From Mucilaginibacter sp. OK098 (lineage in GTDB: Bacteria; Bacteroidota; Bacteroidia; Sphingobacteriales; Sphingobacteriaceae): a DNA stretch of 64,000 nt. Each line of letters starts with the position of its first letter. Within the stretch, counting starts at the first letter, position 1. A program made the translations under genes and the position numbers. Location of the stretch: assembly GCF_900142915.1 (NCBI RefSeq), contig NZ_FRCM01000001.1, positions 1,488,001-1,552,000 on the forward strand. Direction: 5' to 3'. This document shows positions 9,484 to 18,857 of this stretch, in pieces. The notes under the pieces are model-generated. The model had not been told where the DNA came from. It searched no databases and saw only the letters and a list, made by a program, of their open reading frames with translations.

Positions 9484-9497
9484 AGGTTAGTTAAGTA
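9451..9497. repeat. GATTAGAGATTAGAG oligomer family, copy 1 (overlaps kinase 3' end)
   Basis: Units GAGATTAGAGATT, GGAGATTAGAGGTTAG span the last codons and stop of the histidine kinase. Other copies: 44307-44466, 58256-58288, 58746-58852. Confidence 0.65.
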
Positions 9498-9513
9498 TGG
9501 TATTCGGTGTTGA

Positions 9514-9939
9514 TCACAGATCAACGCCATTCAAATCCTTCACTATTTTTAAGGTGCTGTCAAAAGTAAACCTGCAGGTATCGGTTTTAAGGGTTCCTTT
9601 TTTATCTTTTGCTTTGTAAATGAGCCTGACATCCCAGCCAACCAAAACATTTTTGTAGGTTCTTTCTTTTTCTTTGACCGCTGCTTTGGTTTCTCTGACG
9701 TTAGCAGAATCTCCTTTAATGTAAAAATTGTTAAGAGCAACCATTAATGACCTGTATTCAGGATTATCACGAAAAGTGGTATAAATGCTATCAGGTTTCA
9801 AAAACTTAATGGTATCAACAGAAGCCGGGTTCGGCACCTTCGTTTTTAAATATTCAACTGCTTTTTGTTTATAATTAACATCTGATGAGCAGCCGAAAAA
9901 ACAGGTTATAATTGGTATTATGAATAATATCCTTTTCAT
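9514..9939 (-). CDS. Small hypothetical lipoprotein
   Basis: 141 residues with a short signal peptide (MKRILFIIPIITCFFGC) ending in a lipobox FFGC, so it is predicted to be lipid-anchored at Cys17. The mature part is a mixed alpha/beta domain of about 120 residues with no recognised motif; it contains YLKTKVPNPASVDTIKFLKPD and a pair of strands VGWDVRLIYKAKD / TCRFTFDSTLKIV. Similar short lipoproteins are common in Sphingobacteriaceae without known role. A perfect TATATTTG -7 box ends only 4 nt before its ATG, suggesting a nearly leaderless mRNA. It converges on the histidine kinase. Confidence 0.8.
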   Translation of the reverse strand: MKRILFIIPIITCFFGCSSDVNYKQKAVEYLKTKVPNPASVDTIKFLKPDSIYTTFRDNPEYRSLMVALNNFYIKGDSANVRETKAAVKEKERTYKNVLVGWDVRLIYKAKDKKGTLKTDTCRFTFDSTLKIVKDLNGVDL

Positions 9940-9943
9940 CCTT

Positions 9944-9972
9944 CAAATATATAATTATCACAAGAGATTCAA
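9944..9972 (-). promoter_or_regulatory. Promoter of the small lipoprotein gene, almost abutting its start codon
   Basis: Minus-strand TATATTTG (-7) at 9944-9951 and TTG (-33) at 9970-9972, 18 bp apart. The -33 TTG is part of the CAAGAATC oligomer repeat. Only 4 nt separate the -7 box from the ATG. Confidence 0.6.
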
Positions 9973-10000
9973 GAAGTCAAGAATCAAGATGCAAGAATTA
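9961..10000. repeat. AAGAATCAAGA oligomer family, copy 1
   Basis: Units CAAGAGATT, CAAGAAGT, CAAGAATC, AAGATGCAAGAATT. The longer copy with inverted arms is at 42966-43127. Confidence 0.6.
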
Positions 10001-10015
10001 AAAAGGGTAACCTGA

Positions 10016-10723
10016 TCAACTCATATTATTCTTAAAAAATGCGAGCGTTAAAGCCCAGGCTTCTTTAGCAGCCTTTTCATTATAGCTGTCGCGCTCATCG
10101 CAATTAAAGCCATGGTCTGCATAGGAAATTTTCACGTTGATGTATTCCTTGCCTACTTCGTCCATAGCTTTGGTGATGGTATCAATCTGATCCTGTCCGA
10201 TATGCTTATCCAGCCCGCCCCAAAAAAACAGGTGCCTGCTGTTAACGCTGCCAGCTTTATCAGCAACCTTTGAAATATAACCGCTGTAATAGCTTACCCC
10301 GGCTTTTATCGGTAAGGTTGCATTAGCCAAAAACGAGATCCTGCCACCCATACAGTAACCAATGCTGAAAATATTTTCCGGGTTTACCAGCTCATGATGA
10401 CTTAGCCAGTGGTATGCAGCTTTCAAATCAGCTTCGTTGCTCTCAAGGGTCATTGCCATACCGTGAGACCTAACCCCTTCAAAATTGGTATAGCTGCCTT
10501 CAAAATATGGCGGCGCTGTGCGGTGATAAAGTTCAGGCGCTATTACAACAAAGCCCTGCGCTGCAAACCGGTCGGCCATATCCCGGATATGATGGTTTAC
10601 ACCATAAGCTTCCTGTAATAAAATTAAACCGGGACTGGTTTTCCCTGCGGCACCTTCCGGGATAGCGGTATAGGCCTTCATATCGGTACCATCCGCTACT
10701 TTTAGGGTTACGTATTTTTCCAT
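10016..10723 (-). CDS. Dienelactone hydrolase family protein
   Basis: 235-residue alpha/beta hydrolase of the dienelactone hydrolase type. The nucleophile is a cysteine in SIGYCMGGR (G-x-C-x-G), the acid is Asp in FFWGGLDKH, and the histidine is in YADHGFNCDERDSYN, the usual C-D-H triad of this family with the characteristic late H-G-F. No signal peptide is visible, so it is cytoplasmic. Family members hydrolyse lactones or small esters; the true substrate is unknown and no aromatic-degradation genes lie nearby. It is transcribed ahead of the small lipoprotein gene with a 76-bp gap that contains that gene's own promoter. Confidence 0.92.
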   Translation of the reverse strand: MEKYVTLKVADGTDMKAYTAIPEGAAGKTSPGLILLQEAYGVNHHIRDMADRFAAQGFVVIAPELYHRTAPPYFEGSYTNFEGVRSHGMAMTLESNEADLKAAYHWLSHHELVNPENIFSIGYCMGGRISFLANATLPIKAGVSYYSGYISKVADKAGSVNSRHLFFWGGLDKHIGQDQIDTITKAMDEVGKEYINVKISYADHGFNCDERDSYNEKAAKEAWALTLAFFKNNMS

Positions 10724-10793
10724 GGTTAAATAAACATCTTCAGATTTAGAAGTTTTTAAAACTTCGTAAATCTTTCCTTCACTAATTCACTAA

Positions 10794-13640
10794 TTAAAAT
10801 ATAGTCACCGGCACAATCAATTCAAGCCTGTTATGCCCGTTGCCGCCAAAAAGATCCGGATCAACCAAATAACTGTACCTAAAGCCAAAACTTATAGATG
10901 CCTGGTTAAAAAACTTGGTATCAAAATAGATCTCCGCCCCAGTTGAGCGGAAAGTACCTTTAAACTGGGTTCCGTTTGTAAAAAAATCTGTGGCGCGGGT
11001 ATAATCATAAAAAGCATTGCCACGGATGCGCAGCAGGTAAAAGGTATTGGCAAAACCTGCGTCTGGATATGCTATCGGGAAATGATAGTTTACACCAAGC
11101 TTATTCATATCGTACAAATTCTCCGCCTGGTATCCCCGCGAAAATGGGAAGTCGTTAGAAAAACTGATCACGCTGTTTTTATTTTTTTGCTGATGTGCCG
11201 CACTTAATACCAGGCTTTGGTTGGTAAATAAGCCGGGGAAATAAAAATTACCCGATGCTAAAAATTGATTCGCTGTTAAACCGGAAACCGCCGATTTATA
11301 TGAAAGGCTTATCCTTTGGCCCAGCATAGGATAAATATTTTTACGGGCTTGTTGTGTGCTATTGCTAAAGGATATAAAGTTGCTGCTGTACAGGTATGAC
11401 CTGTCATTAAACATACTCCTGTAAGCCTGCTGAAAATTAGTTTGAGAATAAACCAGCGCGCTACCAAACTGTAAACCGGTTAAATGTTTACCAGCTGATA
11501 AATTAAGCGGCACCTGCAGTCCGGCATTAATTTGAGTTTCATTCCAGTATATATTGCTTCCTTTATAATATCCGCGCCTATCAACTGTATAATTGGCTCC
11601 CGCTGAAATATAAGGAAACAATGTGCCGTAAATGGCATCAAAGCCAAATTGTTTATACCCCTCATCCCGGTTATAATCAAAGGAGATATTGGTTTGCATG
11701 GTATTCAGCACATTTTCTCCGGCTATAGATATTTCGTAGTTAGGGTCGCTAATATTGGGGATAATGCTGTGAAAGTTAAATAAATGGTACGATTTGGAGT
11801 ATTTAGTTGCAGGCAGTGGTTCGTTCTTTATAGCAGCTAATAAATTGGTTGATGAATCTCTTTTTAAAGCACTAATATTAAAATCAGGTAAATCACAGCA
11901 GATCTCGCTTTTCTCCAGCCATTTGAGATCTTCCCTTTTGGCTTCAATCACTTTAAATCCTTCGGCGGCAAAGCCAACCCAGGCAAATGATCTTTCAGAT
12001 ACAGCGGGCTGATAAAATCCAAATGAACCTGTATGGTTATAACCGGCCTGGCAGTATAATTTACCGGTGGTTATATTTAGCGCGTATAAGTTATCATCTT
12101 TTCCGGATGCAACTGTAAAATAAACGGTGTCATTTTTCACTACAGGAAATGCTATTGGCTGATAGGAGAAAGGTAGCAGGTATTTTGCATCACCTGTTTT
12201 TATGTCGATCATGGCTAACGACATCTTACCTTTTGAGTTTCGTACAGCAGAGATCACCTTATCAGCACCATAAAATTTAGGATAGGTATAAAATAAACCC
12301 TGTTTGTTCGGAATAACAGCAATCAGCTTGCCATCTGCGGTGTTTATTAAGTGAAGATCACTTTTTCCGGATGTTGCTTCTTCAACCGTTACTATGGTTT
12401 TTCCGTCATCACTAAAGGCAGGTGAAAAATATTTGGTTTTTCGGGTAAGTTTTTGCTCTTCTCCCGTATTTATGTCCAGTAAAACCAGCTCGCCGTAGTT
12501 GCGGTAGTTCCACCTTACATCGGGGCGGTAGGCGCTGTAGATGATCTTACCATCACGATAAGCAAAATAGTCATCGATTGATACATCTCTTACACTAATG
12601 TTTCTTTCAATGTTACCGCTTTTGATCACAAATACAGGTATGTGATCATAGGTACTTTTCAGATAGATCAATGTACTATCGTTTACAAAAGCCGGGTATT
12701 CCCTATTGGCGTCGAAATGTTTGTGGTGCTTGGCAAAAGAAGTGTCAGCTTTTGGAAGTATGTTACCATAAGACGCATATAGACCAAACGCCTTTTTAAA
12801 ATGGTTAAGTCCGTCGTTTCTGAACGTTTCAAAATCCTTGCCTGAATATTTTTTTATGGCCCTTTGTAAAGGATAAAATCCACCCTTAAAAGCAGCAGCA
12901 TCATGCGTTACCTTTTTCCAGAAATCATCGCCATATTTTTCTCTCCCATATGATACCAGCATATAGCCCAAGGGATACCAATCAGGCACATAATCACGGT
13001 ATGATCCATTGCGGATCTTCATATAGCTGTAATCTTTCCCTTCAGCCCATAAAGACCGGAAACCATTGAAGAAATACGGGAGCCTGCCCCTGCCCTGCTC
13101 ACTTACATGAGTTTCGTTAAAAACGGCATCCCCTTCAAAAAACCAGTCGGGTATAGCAAGGCCGTTACCCAGCGCCTGGCCGCCCTCGCCAAAAAGCACT
13201 TTTAATAGGTGCGATACGCCCACATTAAAATTATTATACTGCTGCACATGCCTGAACTCGTGGATAGCCAGTTGCTCGTTCCAGGGCAGGCTACCCACAT
13301 CAAAGCTATTCTGCTCGGGGGTTAAAAAAAACTCACTGCGAAAAGGCGCCAAACCAACGTAAGCATTGGCAACAGTGGTTTGGTTTTGCATTACAATGCT
13401 TACCTGCTTTTGCTTATAACCAATGGTAGGCTGGATAACTCCATTCATTTGCTGCACAATGTTAGCCACCTTTATCGCCATTGAATCAAGTCCAACAGGG
13501 AAGATAACTTTTGCCGCAGGGGTATTTACCTGTTTCCATTTTATGGATGGCGGATTACCACCAAATTGCTGGGCATTGGAAATAGTAACGGTGGCAGTTA
13601 AGAGTAGCAGTAAAAAGGAGTGTTTTGGGCAAAATTTCAT
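10794..13640 (-). CDS. Large exported HExxH metallopeptidase-like protein with beta-propeller and C-terminal barrel
   Basis: 948 residues from the ATG at 13638-13640, which opens a clear signal peptide (MKFCPKHSFLLLLLTATV, cleavage near SNAQQ); an upstream ATG at 13688 would add 16 polar residues. Parts: a peptidase-like domain with zinc motif HEFRH (127-131) and a downstream FFEGDAVFNE that could supply the glutamate ligand; a TolB-like propeller (about 300-620) with repeated DDGKTIVTVE, DLHLINTADGK, SLAMIDIKTGD patterns; and a C-terminal region rich in alternating aromatic strands ending VTIF, typical of an outer-membrane beta-barrel. A surface-exposed protease or anchoring device is inferred; no substrate known. 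Confidence 0.85.
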   Translation of the reverse strand: MKFCPKHSFLLLLLTATVTISNAQQFGGNPPSIKWKQVNTPAAKVIFPVGLDSMAIKVANIVQQMNGVIQPTIGYKQKQVSIVMQNQTTVANAYVGLAPFRSEFFLTPEQNSFDVGSLPWNEQLAIHEFRHVQQYNNFNVGVSHLLKVLFGEGGQALGNGLAIPDWFFEGDAVFNETHVSEQGRGRLPYFFNGFRSLWAEGKDYSYMKIRNGSYRDYVPDWYPLGYMLVSYGREKYGDDFWKKVTHDAAAFKGGFYPLQRAIKKYSGKDFETFRNDGLNHFKKAFGLYASYGNILPKADTSFAKHHKHFDANREYPAFVNDSTLIYLKSTYDHIPVFVIKSGNIERNISVRDVSIDDYFAYRDGKIIYSAYRPDVRWNYRNYGELVLLDINTGEEQKLTRKTKYFSPAFSDDGKTIVTVEEATSGKSDLHLINTADGKLIAVIPNKQGLFYTYPKFYGADKVISAVRNSKGKMSLAMIDIKTGDAKYLLPFSYQPIAFPVVKNDTVYFTVASGKDDNLYALNITTGKLYCQAGYNHTGSFGFYQPAVSERSFAWVGFAAEGFKVIEAKREDLKWLEKSEICCDLPDFNISALKRDSSTNLLAAIKNEPLPATKYSKSYHLFNFHSIIPNISDPNYEISIAGENVLNTMQTNISFDYNRDEGYKQFGFDAIYGTLFPYISAGANYTVDRRGYYKGSNIYWNETQINAGLQVPLNLSAGKHLTGLQFGSALVYSQTNFQQAYRSMFNDRSYLYSSNFISFSNSTQQARKNIYPMLGQRISLSYKSAVSGLTANQFLASGNFYFPGLFTNQSLVLSAAHQQKNKNSVISFSNDFPFSRGYQAENLYDMNKLGVNYHFPIAYPDAGFANTFYLLRIRGNAFYDYTRATDFFTNGTQFKGTFRSTGAEIYFDTKFFNQASISFGFRYSYLVDPDLFGGNGHNRLELIVPVTIF

Positions 13641-13703
13641 TAGCGTGAAAGTAAGCACATTTTGTTGATTGTCTGAATCAGAAATCATTGAATTTATAAA
13701 TTA

Positions 13704-13745
13704 TTCGTTCCGCATTCGACATTTCGACTTCAGCATTTAAATTAA
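13704..13745. repeat. CGAAATCCG-type oligomer block, left of the hairpin element
   Basis: Block reads CATTCGACATTTCGACTTC then AGCATTTAAATTAAATCC. A similar block in direct orientation lies at 14055-14100 on the other side of the 13759-14035 element, so the element sits between two direct copies. Confidence 0.55.
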
Positions 13746-13758
13746 ATCCCAAATTAAG

Positions 13759-14035
13759 AGTGTTCGAAAGATTTATAACCCTTCATTTTCATTGCCACAA
13801 CGCTAAAAAAAAATTACCAGAGGCGTAGCCTCGGCCTATATTGTAACAACGGATTTTAATCCGTTGGCTATAAAAAGCAGATAAAAAAGAACCATAGGTT
13901 CGGTACATATAAATACTTCCTAAGATCGATATGCATCGTACTTGTGCTATTAGTTCTCAACGGGTTGAAACCCGTTGTTACAAAATGCATCGAGCCGAAG
14001 GCTCTTATTGTAAGGGATGATGAATCTTTCGAACA
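13759..14035. repeat. Hairpin-rich dispersed element, copy 1 (about 277 bp)
   Basis: Ends AGTGTTCGAAAG / CTTTCGAACA are inverted. The interior carries a series of perfect small hairpins: AGAGGCGTAGCCTC, ACGGATTTTAATCCGT, GAACCATAGGTTC, CAACGGGTTGAAACCCGTTG and GAGCCGAAGGCTC. Nearly the same interior recurs in the same order at 39465-39774. No ORF of note, no transposase. Could be a non-autonomous mobile element or a structured RNA; it lies upstream of hscA. Confidence 0.75.
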
Positions 14036-14036
14036 A

Positions 14037-14126
14037 TCGTAATCCGAAATTAAGTCATTCCGCAATCGGCATTTCGACTTCCGCATTTAGTAAATCCGAA
14101 ATAGAACATTCGAAATCCGAAATTCA
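14037..14126. repeat. ATCCGAAAT oligomer family block
   Basis: Units AATCCGAAATT, CATTTCGAC, AATCCGAAAT, CGAAATCCGAAATTC. Related copies at 13704-13745 and 45524-45577. Confidence 0.55.
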
Positions 14127-14153
14127 CATGACACACCATCAACTAAAACATCC

Positions 14154-14161
14154 TACATTTG
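14154..14161 (+). promoter_or_regulatory. -7 promoter element (TACATTTG) for hscA
   Basis: Perfect TAnnTTTG, 20 bp before the hscA ATG. No -33 TTG seen at the usual spacing. Confidence 0.5.
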
Positions 14162-14181
14162 CGTTTTGTTAATATATCGTA

Positions 14182-16038
14182 ATGGCTAAAGTTTCTATCA
14201 ACCTGGCAACGGGTTCTATACAAAAGGAAGAGTTAATAGTAGGGATTGATTTAGGTACCACCAATTCGTTGGTTGCTTTTATTAACCCGGATAAAAATCC
14301 GCAGGTAATAAATGATACCGGCAAGGGGGTTTTAGTACCTTCAATAGTGCATTTTGGTGCATCGGGCGATATTACAGTTGGTAACGAGGCTAAGGAATAT
14401 TTAATAACCGATCCTCAAAACACGGTCTTTTCTGTGAAGCGTTTGCTTGGCCGCTCCTATCACGATATTGAAAACTACAAAGATTTTTTCTCCTACAAGG
14501 TAATTGACGATGATTCTGAAAGCCTTGTAAAAATAAAGGTTGGCGATAAATTTTATACACCTATCGAGCTTTCGGGCCTGATATTAAAAGAGCTTAAGGC
14601 GCGTGCCGAACACGCTTTAAAAACACCGGTTAACCGCGCAGTTATAACCGTACCTGCCTATTTTAACGATTCGCAGCGCCAGGCTACCCGCGATGCCGGT
14701 AAATTGGCCGGACTTGATGTATTGCGGATTGTAAATGAGCCAACCGCCGCAAGCTTAGCTTATGGCATCGGCTTAAACCCCGAAGAAACAAAAACAATTG
14801 CCGTATACGATCTGGGGGGCGGAACATTTGATGTTTCTATCCTGCAAATTCAAAACGGCATTTTCGAGGTATTGGCAACAAACGGCAATACTTTTTTAGG
14901 GGGCGATGATTTTGATAGCGCCATAGTTGATTACTGGATAGAAAAAAACCAGCTTAACAAAGCTGATATAATTGCCGATAATAAGCTTGCCCAGCAATTA
15001 CGCCTTAAAGCCGAAGAGGCAAAAAAAGCATTTGCCCACCAAAGTTTGGTGAACGATAAAATAGGCGATATCTGGTGCACCATTGACCGGACTACGTTTG
15101 AGCAACTCATCCTGCCGAAAGTACAGGAAACCATTACCTGCTGCCAGAATGCATTGAAAGACGCAAAACTGGATATCAGCCAAATTGATGAGGTGATTAT
15201 GGTAGGCGGTTCAACTCGTACGGAGCTGGTTAAAAAAATGGTGGCTGAGTTTTTTGGTCGCCCTGTTCATGATGAAGTTAACCCGGATGAAGTTGTTGCC
15301 CTTGGCGCCGCAATCCAGGCGGATGTTTTAGCAGGCAATCGCAGTGATATTTTGCTGCTAGATGTCACCCCGCTTTCCCTGGGCATTGAAACCATGGGCG
15401 GATTAATGGATGTCATCATTCCACGTAACTCAAAGGTACCTACAAAGGCTGGTCGCCAGTACACTACCTCAATTGACGGGCAGGTTAATATGAAAATTGC
15501 CGTTTACCAGGGTGAGCGTGATCTGATAAAAGAAAACCGCAAACTGGCTGAATTTGATTTGAAAGGCATCCCATCCATGCCGGCAGGTTTCCCTAAAGTG
15601 GATATAAACTTTTTATTGAATGCCGATGGGATTCTAAAGATCCAGGCGGTTGAACTACGTTCAGGCGTTAAGCAGGAAGTAGAAGTTACACCAACCTACG
15701 GCATCACCGACGATCAGGTTGAGCAAATGTTAATGGACAGCATCACCCATGCAAAAGATGATGTAAGCCAGCGGATGCTTATAGAAGCACGTGTTGAAGG
15801 GGAGCAAATGGTTAAAACGGTGGAAGGCTTCCTAAGAAAGAACAGTGATTTTGTTTCGATCGCAGAAATTTCCGATACACATAAATATATTGAAACTTTG
15901 AAAGGCTCATTAACCAGTGGCGATAAAGACCAGATCCATAAAGCCATTGATGAATTAAATGAATTTACCCGCCCCTTTGCCGAGCGATTAATGGACCAGG
16001 CGATCAGTCATGCCATGAAGGGAAAAAGTATAGAGTAA
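14182..16038 (+). CDS. hscA: Hsp70-type iron-sulfur assembly chaperone HscA
   Basis: 618 residues, close to HscA length and shorter than DnaK (about 635-640). Hsp70 signatures are intact: phosphate loop [13 protein letters not shown] after an HscA-like N-terminal extension, [14 protein letters not shown], and [13 protein letters not shown]. The C-terminal substrate-binding domain starts at [16 protein letters not shown]; the tail ends in [10 protein letters not shown] without the acidic EEVKD-like end of Dna[19 protein letters not shown] is typical of HscA. It would act with HscB on IscU during Fe-S transfer, but neither hscB nor iscU is near; a cysteine desulfurase begins at 63689. A second DnaK-like role cannot be excluded. 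Confidence 0.9.
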   Translation: MAKVSINLATGSIQKEELIVGIDLGTTNSLVAFINPDKNPQVINDTGKGVLVPSIVHFGASGDITVGNEAKEYLITDPQNTVFSVKRLLGRSYHDIENYKDFFSYKVIDDDSESLVKIKVGDKFYTPIELSGLILKELKARAEHALKTPVNRAVITVPAYFNDSQRQATRDAGKLAGLDVLRIVNEPTAASLAYGIGLNPEETKTIAVYDLGGGTFDVSILQIQNGIFEVLATNGNTFLGGDDFDSAIVDYWIEKNQLNKADIIADNKLAQQLRLKAEEAKKAFAHQSLVNDKIGDIWCTIDRTTFEQLILPKVQETITCCQNALKDAKLDISQIDEVIMVGGSTRTELVKKMVAEFFGRPVHDEVNPDEVVALGAAIQADVLAGNRSDILLLDVTPLSLGIETMGGLMDVIIPRNSKVPTKAGRQYTTSIDGQVNMKIAVYQGERDLIKENRKLAEFDLKGIPSMPAGFPKVDINFLLNADGILKIQAVELRSGVKQEVEVTPTYGITDDQVEQMLMDSITHAKDDVSQRMLIEARVEGEQMVKTVEGFLRKNSDFVSIAEISDTHKYIETLKGSLTSGDKDQIHKAIDELNEFTRPFAERLMDQAISHAMKGKSIE

Positions 16039-16054
16039 TTCAATTGGAAAATTT

Positions 16055-16182
16055 GTAGAGACGCGATGCATCGCGTCTAAATGCGGACAAGCTGCCAATA
16101 TGTTTCACAAACCTGGCAAATTGTGTTCCTAATTATAATGATTAATCTTAATGGTTTCAGACGCGAAGCATCACGTCTCTAC
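16055..16182. repeat. Inverted GTAGAGACGCGATGC repeat pair
   Basis: Left arm GTAGAGACGCGATGCATCGC... (16055-16078, itself palindromic) and right arm ending CACGTCTCTAC (16159-16182) are inverted. A single palindromic copy is at 61351-61376. Lies between hscA and the next gene and may act as an RNA hairpin. Confidence 0.7.
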
Positions 16183-16222
16183 AACGAATAACATATAAAT
16201 CATACACCTATAAACACCTATT

Positions 16223-17215
16223 TTGAAAAACATCAAATCTACCTTCCTCCTATTAGTCCTGCTTTGCTTTTTAAGCATTACAAAGGCATCGGCTACAAAA
16301 ATCAATTATTTAAAATTTAATGATACCACCGTTAAATCTTTGGATACCACTTTGTACGATTCATTGATGCATAAGCTGGCTAATGGTGATAAAAGGTGGC
16401 CCGTAAAAACTAAAGCCTATCCTTTGCCGGGTGCAGTTTTACCGTATAACCGAATAGTTGCCTATTATGGTAATATGTATTCAAAAAATATGGGGGTATT
16501 GGGTCAGTATCCGCCAAAAATCATGCTGGCAAAGCTTAAAGCGGAGGTAAAGAATTGGGAAAAGGCAGATACCAGCACCCCTGTTAAACCAGCCCTGCAT
16601 TATATATGTGTTACCGCCCAGGCTGATGCCGGCAGGAACGGCCTGCACAACCTGCGCATGCCCTTTAAACAGATTGACAGCGTAATCAGCATGGCCAAAT
16701 CTATTGATGCATTGGTGTTTTTAGACCTGCAGGTTGGCTTTAGTACGGTGCAAAAAGAGGTGCCTTTGCTTGAGAAATATTTAGTAATGCCAAATGTGCA
16801 TTTAGGAATCGACCCGGAATTCTCTATGAAGGAAGGTAGCGTTCCCGGAAAGCGGATAGGTACTTTTGATGCAGATGACATTAATTATACTACCCAATAC
16901 CTTGCATCGCTGGTTAAAAAGTACAACCTGCCGCCAAAAATATTTATTGTTCACCGTTTTACTAAAAAGATGGTGACAAACTATAAAAATATAAAACTAC
17001 GACCTGAGATTCAGTTTGTAATGGATATGGACGGCTGGGGTGGCCCCGATCTAAAAAAAGGTACCTATAAATACTTTATCCAGGGTGAGCCGGTACAATT
17101 TACCGGTTTCAAGTTATTTTATAAAAACGACATTAAGAATGGCCCAAAACGTTTGCTGACTATGAAAGAAGTTTTGGACCTGAAGCCTGCTCCTATTTAT
17201 ATCCAGTACCAGTAA
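16223..17215 (+). CDS. Exported hypothetical protein with barrel-like pattern
   Basis: 330 residues, TTG start at 16223 (no in-frame ATG nearby; the TTG opens a clean signal peptide MKNIKSTFLLLVLLCFLS, cleavage near KASA). The mature part alternates strands and helices: NRIVAYYGNM, HYICVTAQAD, DALVFLDLQVGF, VHLGIDPEF, KIFIVHRFTKKM, IQFVMDMDGWGG, which resembles a TIM-barrel layout as in glycoside hydrolases. Acidic residues at strand ends (DPEF, DMDG) would fit catalytic positions, but I recognise no family motif. It follows hscA but is separated by a repeat hairpin and probably has its own promoter. Function unknown. Confidence 0.78.
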   Translation: MKNIKSTFLLLVLLCFLSITKASATKINYLKFNDTTVKSLDTTLYDSLMHKLANGDKRWPVKTKAYPLPGAVLPYNRIVAYYGNMYSKNMGVLGQYPPKIMLAKLKAEVKNWEKADTSTPVKPALHYICVTAQADAGRNGLHNLRMPFKQIDSVISMAKSIDALVFLDLQVGFSTVQKEVPLLEKYLVMPNVHLGIDPEFSMKEGSVPGKRIGTFDADDINYTTQYLASLVKKYNLPPKIFIVHRFTKKMVTNYKNIKLRPEIQFVMDMDGWGGPDLKKGTYKYFIQGEPVQFTGFKLFYKNDIKNGPKRLLTMKEVLDLKPAPIYIQYQ

Positions 17216-17216
17216 T

Positions 17217-17329
17217 GAGGTGAAAGGATAAAGGCGAAAGGTAAAAGGCTGAAAAGCTTTTAAAAAAAAGGCGAAAGGCAAAACATGATGGTCTACCTTT
17301 CGCCTTTTACCTTTCAGCTTTAACCTCCT
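17217..17329. repeat. GGTGAAAGGCGAAAGG oligomer inverted pair filling a convergent spacer
   Basis: Left arm: GTGAAAGG, ATAAAGGCGAAAGG, TAAAAGGCTGAAAAG. Right arm: CTACCTTTCGCC, TTTTACCTTTCAGC, TTTAACCTCC. Together they fill the entire spacer between two convergent stop codons and can fold into one long hairpin, probably a bidirectional terminator. Confidence 0.75.
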
Positions 17330-17618
17330 ATAACTTATTTATCGCGTCCTGCTCTTTCAGGGCGGCAATATTGTTGGTATCGCTAAACTTATCGGTTTGT
17401 GAAGCAAAATCTTCCAGGATACTTGCAATGGTATCAAGGTTATCAGCTACACGTTGGTGCATATCGGGCAAGTCTTTTTCAAGTCTTTTATCACCCAGTT
17501 CCATATTATCTACCTCTATTTTAGCAAGTTTTTGAATGATCGCCTGCTGACTATTTTTTAAATCTTCCAGTTCATGGACAATCTTTTCCATTAACCCAAA
17601 TTTCTTTAACTTATCCAT
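17328..17618 (-). CDS. Small coiled-coil hypothetical protein
   Basis: 96-residue soluble, highly charged protein made of helices: MEKIVHELEDLKNSQQAIIQKLAKIEV with heptad-like spacing, then DMHQRVADNLDTIASILEDF. It is acidic overall, with no signal peptide, no membrane segment and no catalytic motif. This pattern fits a coiled-coil or helical-bundle protein. It is monocistronic; the TPR gene is divergent upstream and the exported protein convergent downstream. Function unknown. Confidence 0.7.
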   Translation of the reverse strand: MDKLKKFGLMEKIVHELEDLKNSQQAIIQKLAKIEVDNMELGDKRLEKDLPDMHQRVADNLDTIASILEDFASQTDKFSDTNNIAALKEQDAINKL

Positions 17619-17711
17619 AATGTTTTGGTTTTAATTATATAGTTGCAACATCACTTGACATAAAATGTTTGAAAATTTGGATTTATGATTTATAACTAAT
17701 AATTTAGTTAT

Positions 17712-18857
17712 ATGAAAACCATTCTTACATCTTTCCTGTTCCTCTGCCTGTTTACAACCACATTTGCTCAGCAATCATCAAAACCAGATGATGCCCTGCT
17801 AATGGACTATTATCAAAGTCAGCGGTATAATGAGGCTATAGATTACCTGAAAAAGAGTTTCCCCGAGCCAGTTACCGATCTGAAGGTTTTATCCCGCCTG
17901 GCTTATACATCGCAAATGGCGAATAAACTTCCGGATGCCGAGGCTTATTACCAGCGTGCTTATGATATGGATACTACTAACCAAAACATCTTATTTAACA
18001 TGGCTGGCATAAATATACGGCGCGGTAATCTTCCAAAAGCTGAGCAATATTATAAACAGGTAGCTTTACGGGATACAGGGAATTTCACAGTTTACAATCA
18101 GCTGGCATCGTTATCGGAAAGGAAGAACGACACCGTTGCCGCTATCGGTTATTTTGAACACGCTAACAGGATCAACCCTAACGATGTTGATGTGGCAAGT
18201 GAACTGGCGGATCTTTACACTGCCCTTAAACAATTCGACAAGGCGTTGTTGATACTAAATAAAGCTGCCGCAAGCGATCCGGATAACGTTATTATTTTGC
18301 TAAGCACCATGAAGTTAACCTACGCTGAAAAAAAATGGGCCGAAACTGTTGACGTATGTAATAAGCTCGTCCAAATGGGATCAGTAAGCGGGATGATAAC
18401 TACCAAGCTCGGTATTTCTTATTATAATTTAAACAACTATGCCTGCGGCGCTGAAACTTTGGCCAGCCTGAAAGCCATTGAACAAACTGAATACACCCTT
18501 TACTATGCAGCCTTATGCTACAAAGGACTCAAAGACAATGTACAGGCTATTAATTTTTTGAACCAGGCTATTGCCCAGGGAATCTCTCCTTACATTGCTA
18601 ACTACTATGGTGAAATTGCTGACAGGGACATTACTTTAAACAGGCATAAGAAAGCCGCCATGGCCTATCAAAAAGCGTTACAGTTTAGCGAAAGCCCGAT
18701 ATTGTATTACCTGTTGGCTAATTTATACGATACAAAATTGAATGATAAAAGAAATGCCCGCATCTATTATAAAAAGTTCCTGGCTTCAAACCCGTCGGGG
18801 AAACAACAAACCTATATAGCTTTTGTAAAAAGCCGGGTAGAGCAGCTTAACAATTAA
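17712..18857 (+). CDS. Exported TPR-repeat protein
   Basis: 381 residues with a signal peptide (MKTILTSFLFLCLFTTTFAQ) and then about eight to nine tetratricopeptide repeats through to the C-terminus, for example AEAYYQRAYDMDTTNQNILFN, which continues into a second unit, and AAIGYFEHANRINPNDVDVA. TPR solenoids mediate protein-protein contacts; in Bacteroidota such periplasmic proteins often serve envelope assembly or gliding-type machinery, but nothing nearby identifies a partner. The stop codon overlaps by 4 bp the stop region of the convergent riboflavin synthase gene. The start is the ATG opening the signal peptide. Confidence 0.88.
   Translation: MKTILTSFLFLCLFTTTFAQQSSKPDDALLMDYYQSQRYNEAIDYLKKSFPEPVTDLKVLSRLAYTSQMANKLPDAEAYYQRAYDMDTTNQNILFNMAGINIRRGNLPKAEQYYKQVALRDTGNFTVYNQLASLSERKNDTVAAIGYFEHANRINPNDVDVASELADLYTALKQFDKALLILNKAAASDPDNVIILLSTMKLTYAEKKWAETVDVCNKLVQMGSVSGMITTKLGISYYNLNNYACGAETLASLKAIEQTEYTLYYAALCYKGLKDNVQAINFLNQAIAQGISPYIANYYGEIADRDITLNRHKKAAMAYQKALQFSESPILYYLLANLYDTKLNDKRNARIYYKKFLASNPSGKQQTYIAFVKSRVEQLNN

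Noticed and set aside
13868-14086. Possible small ORF inside the hairpin element
   Set aside because: Frame is broken in the second copy of the element; the conserved features are hairpins, not codons.
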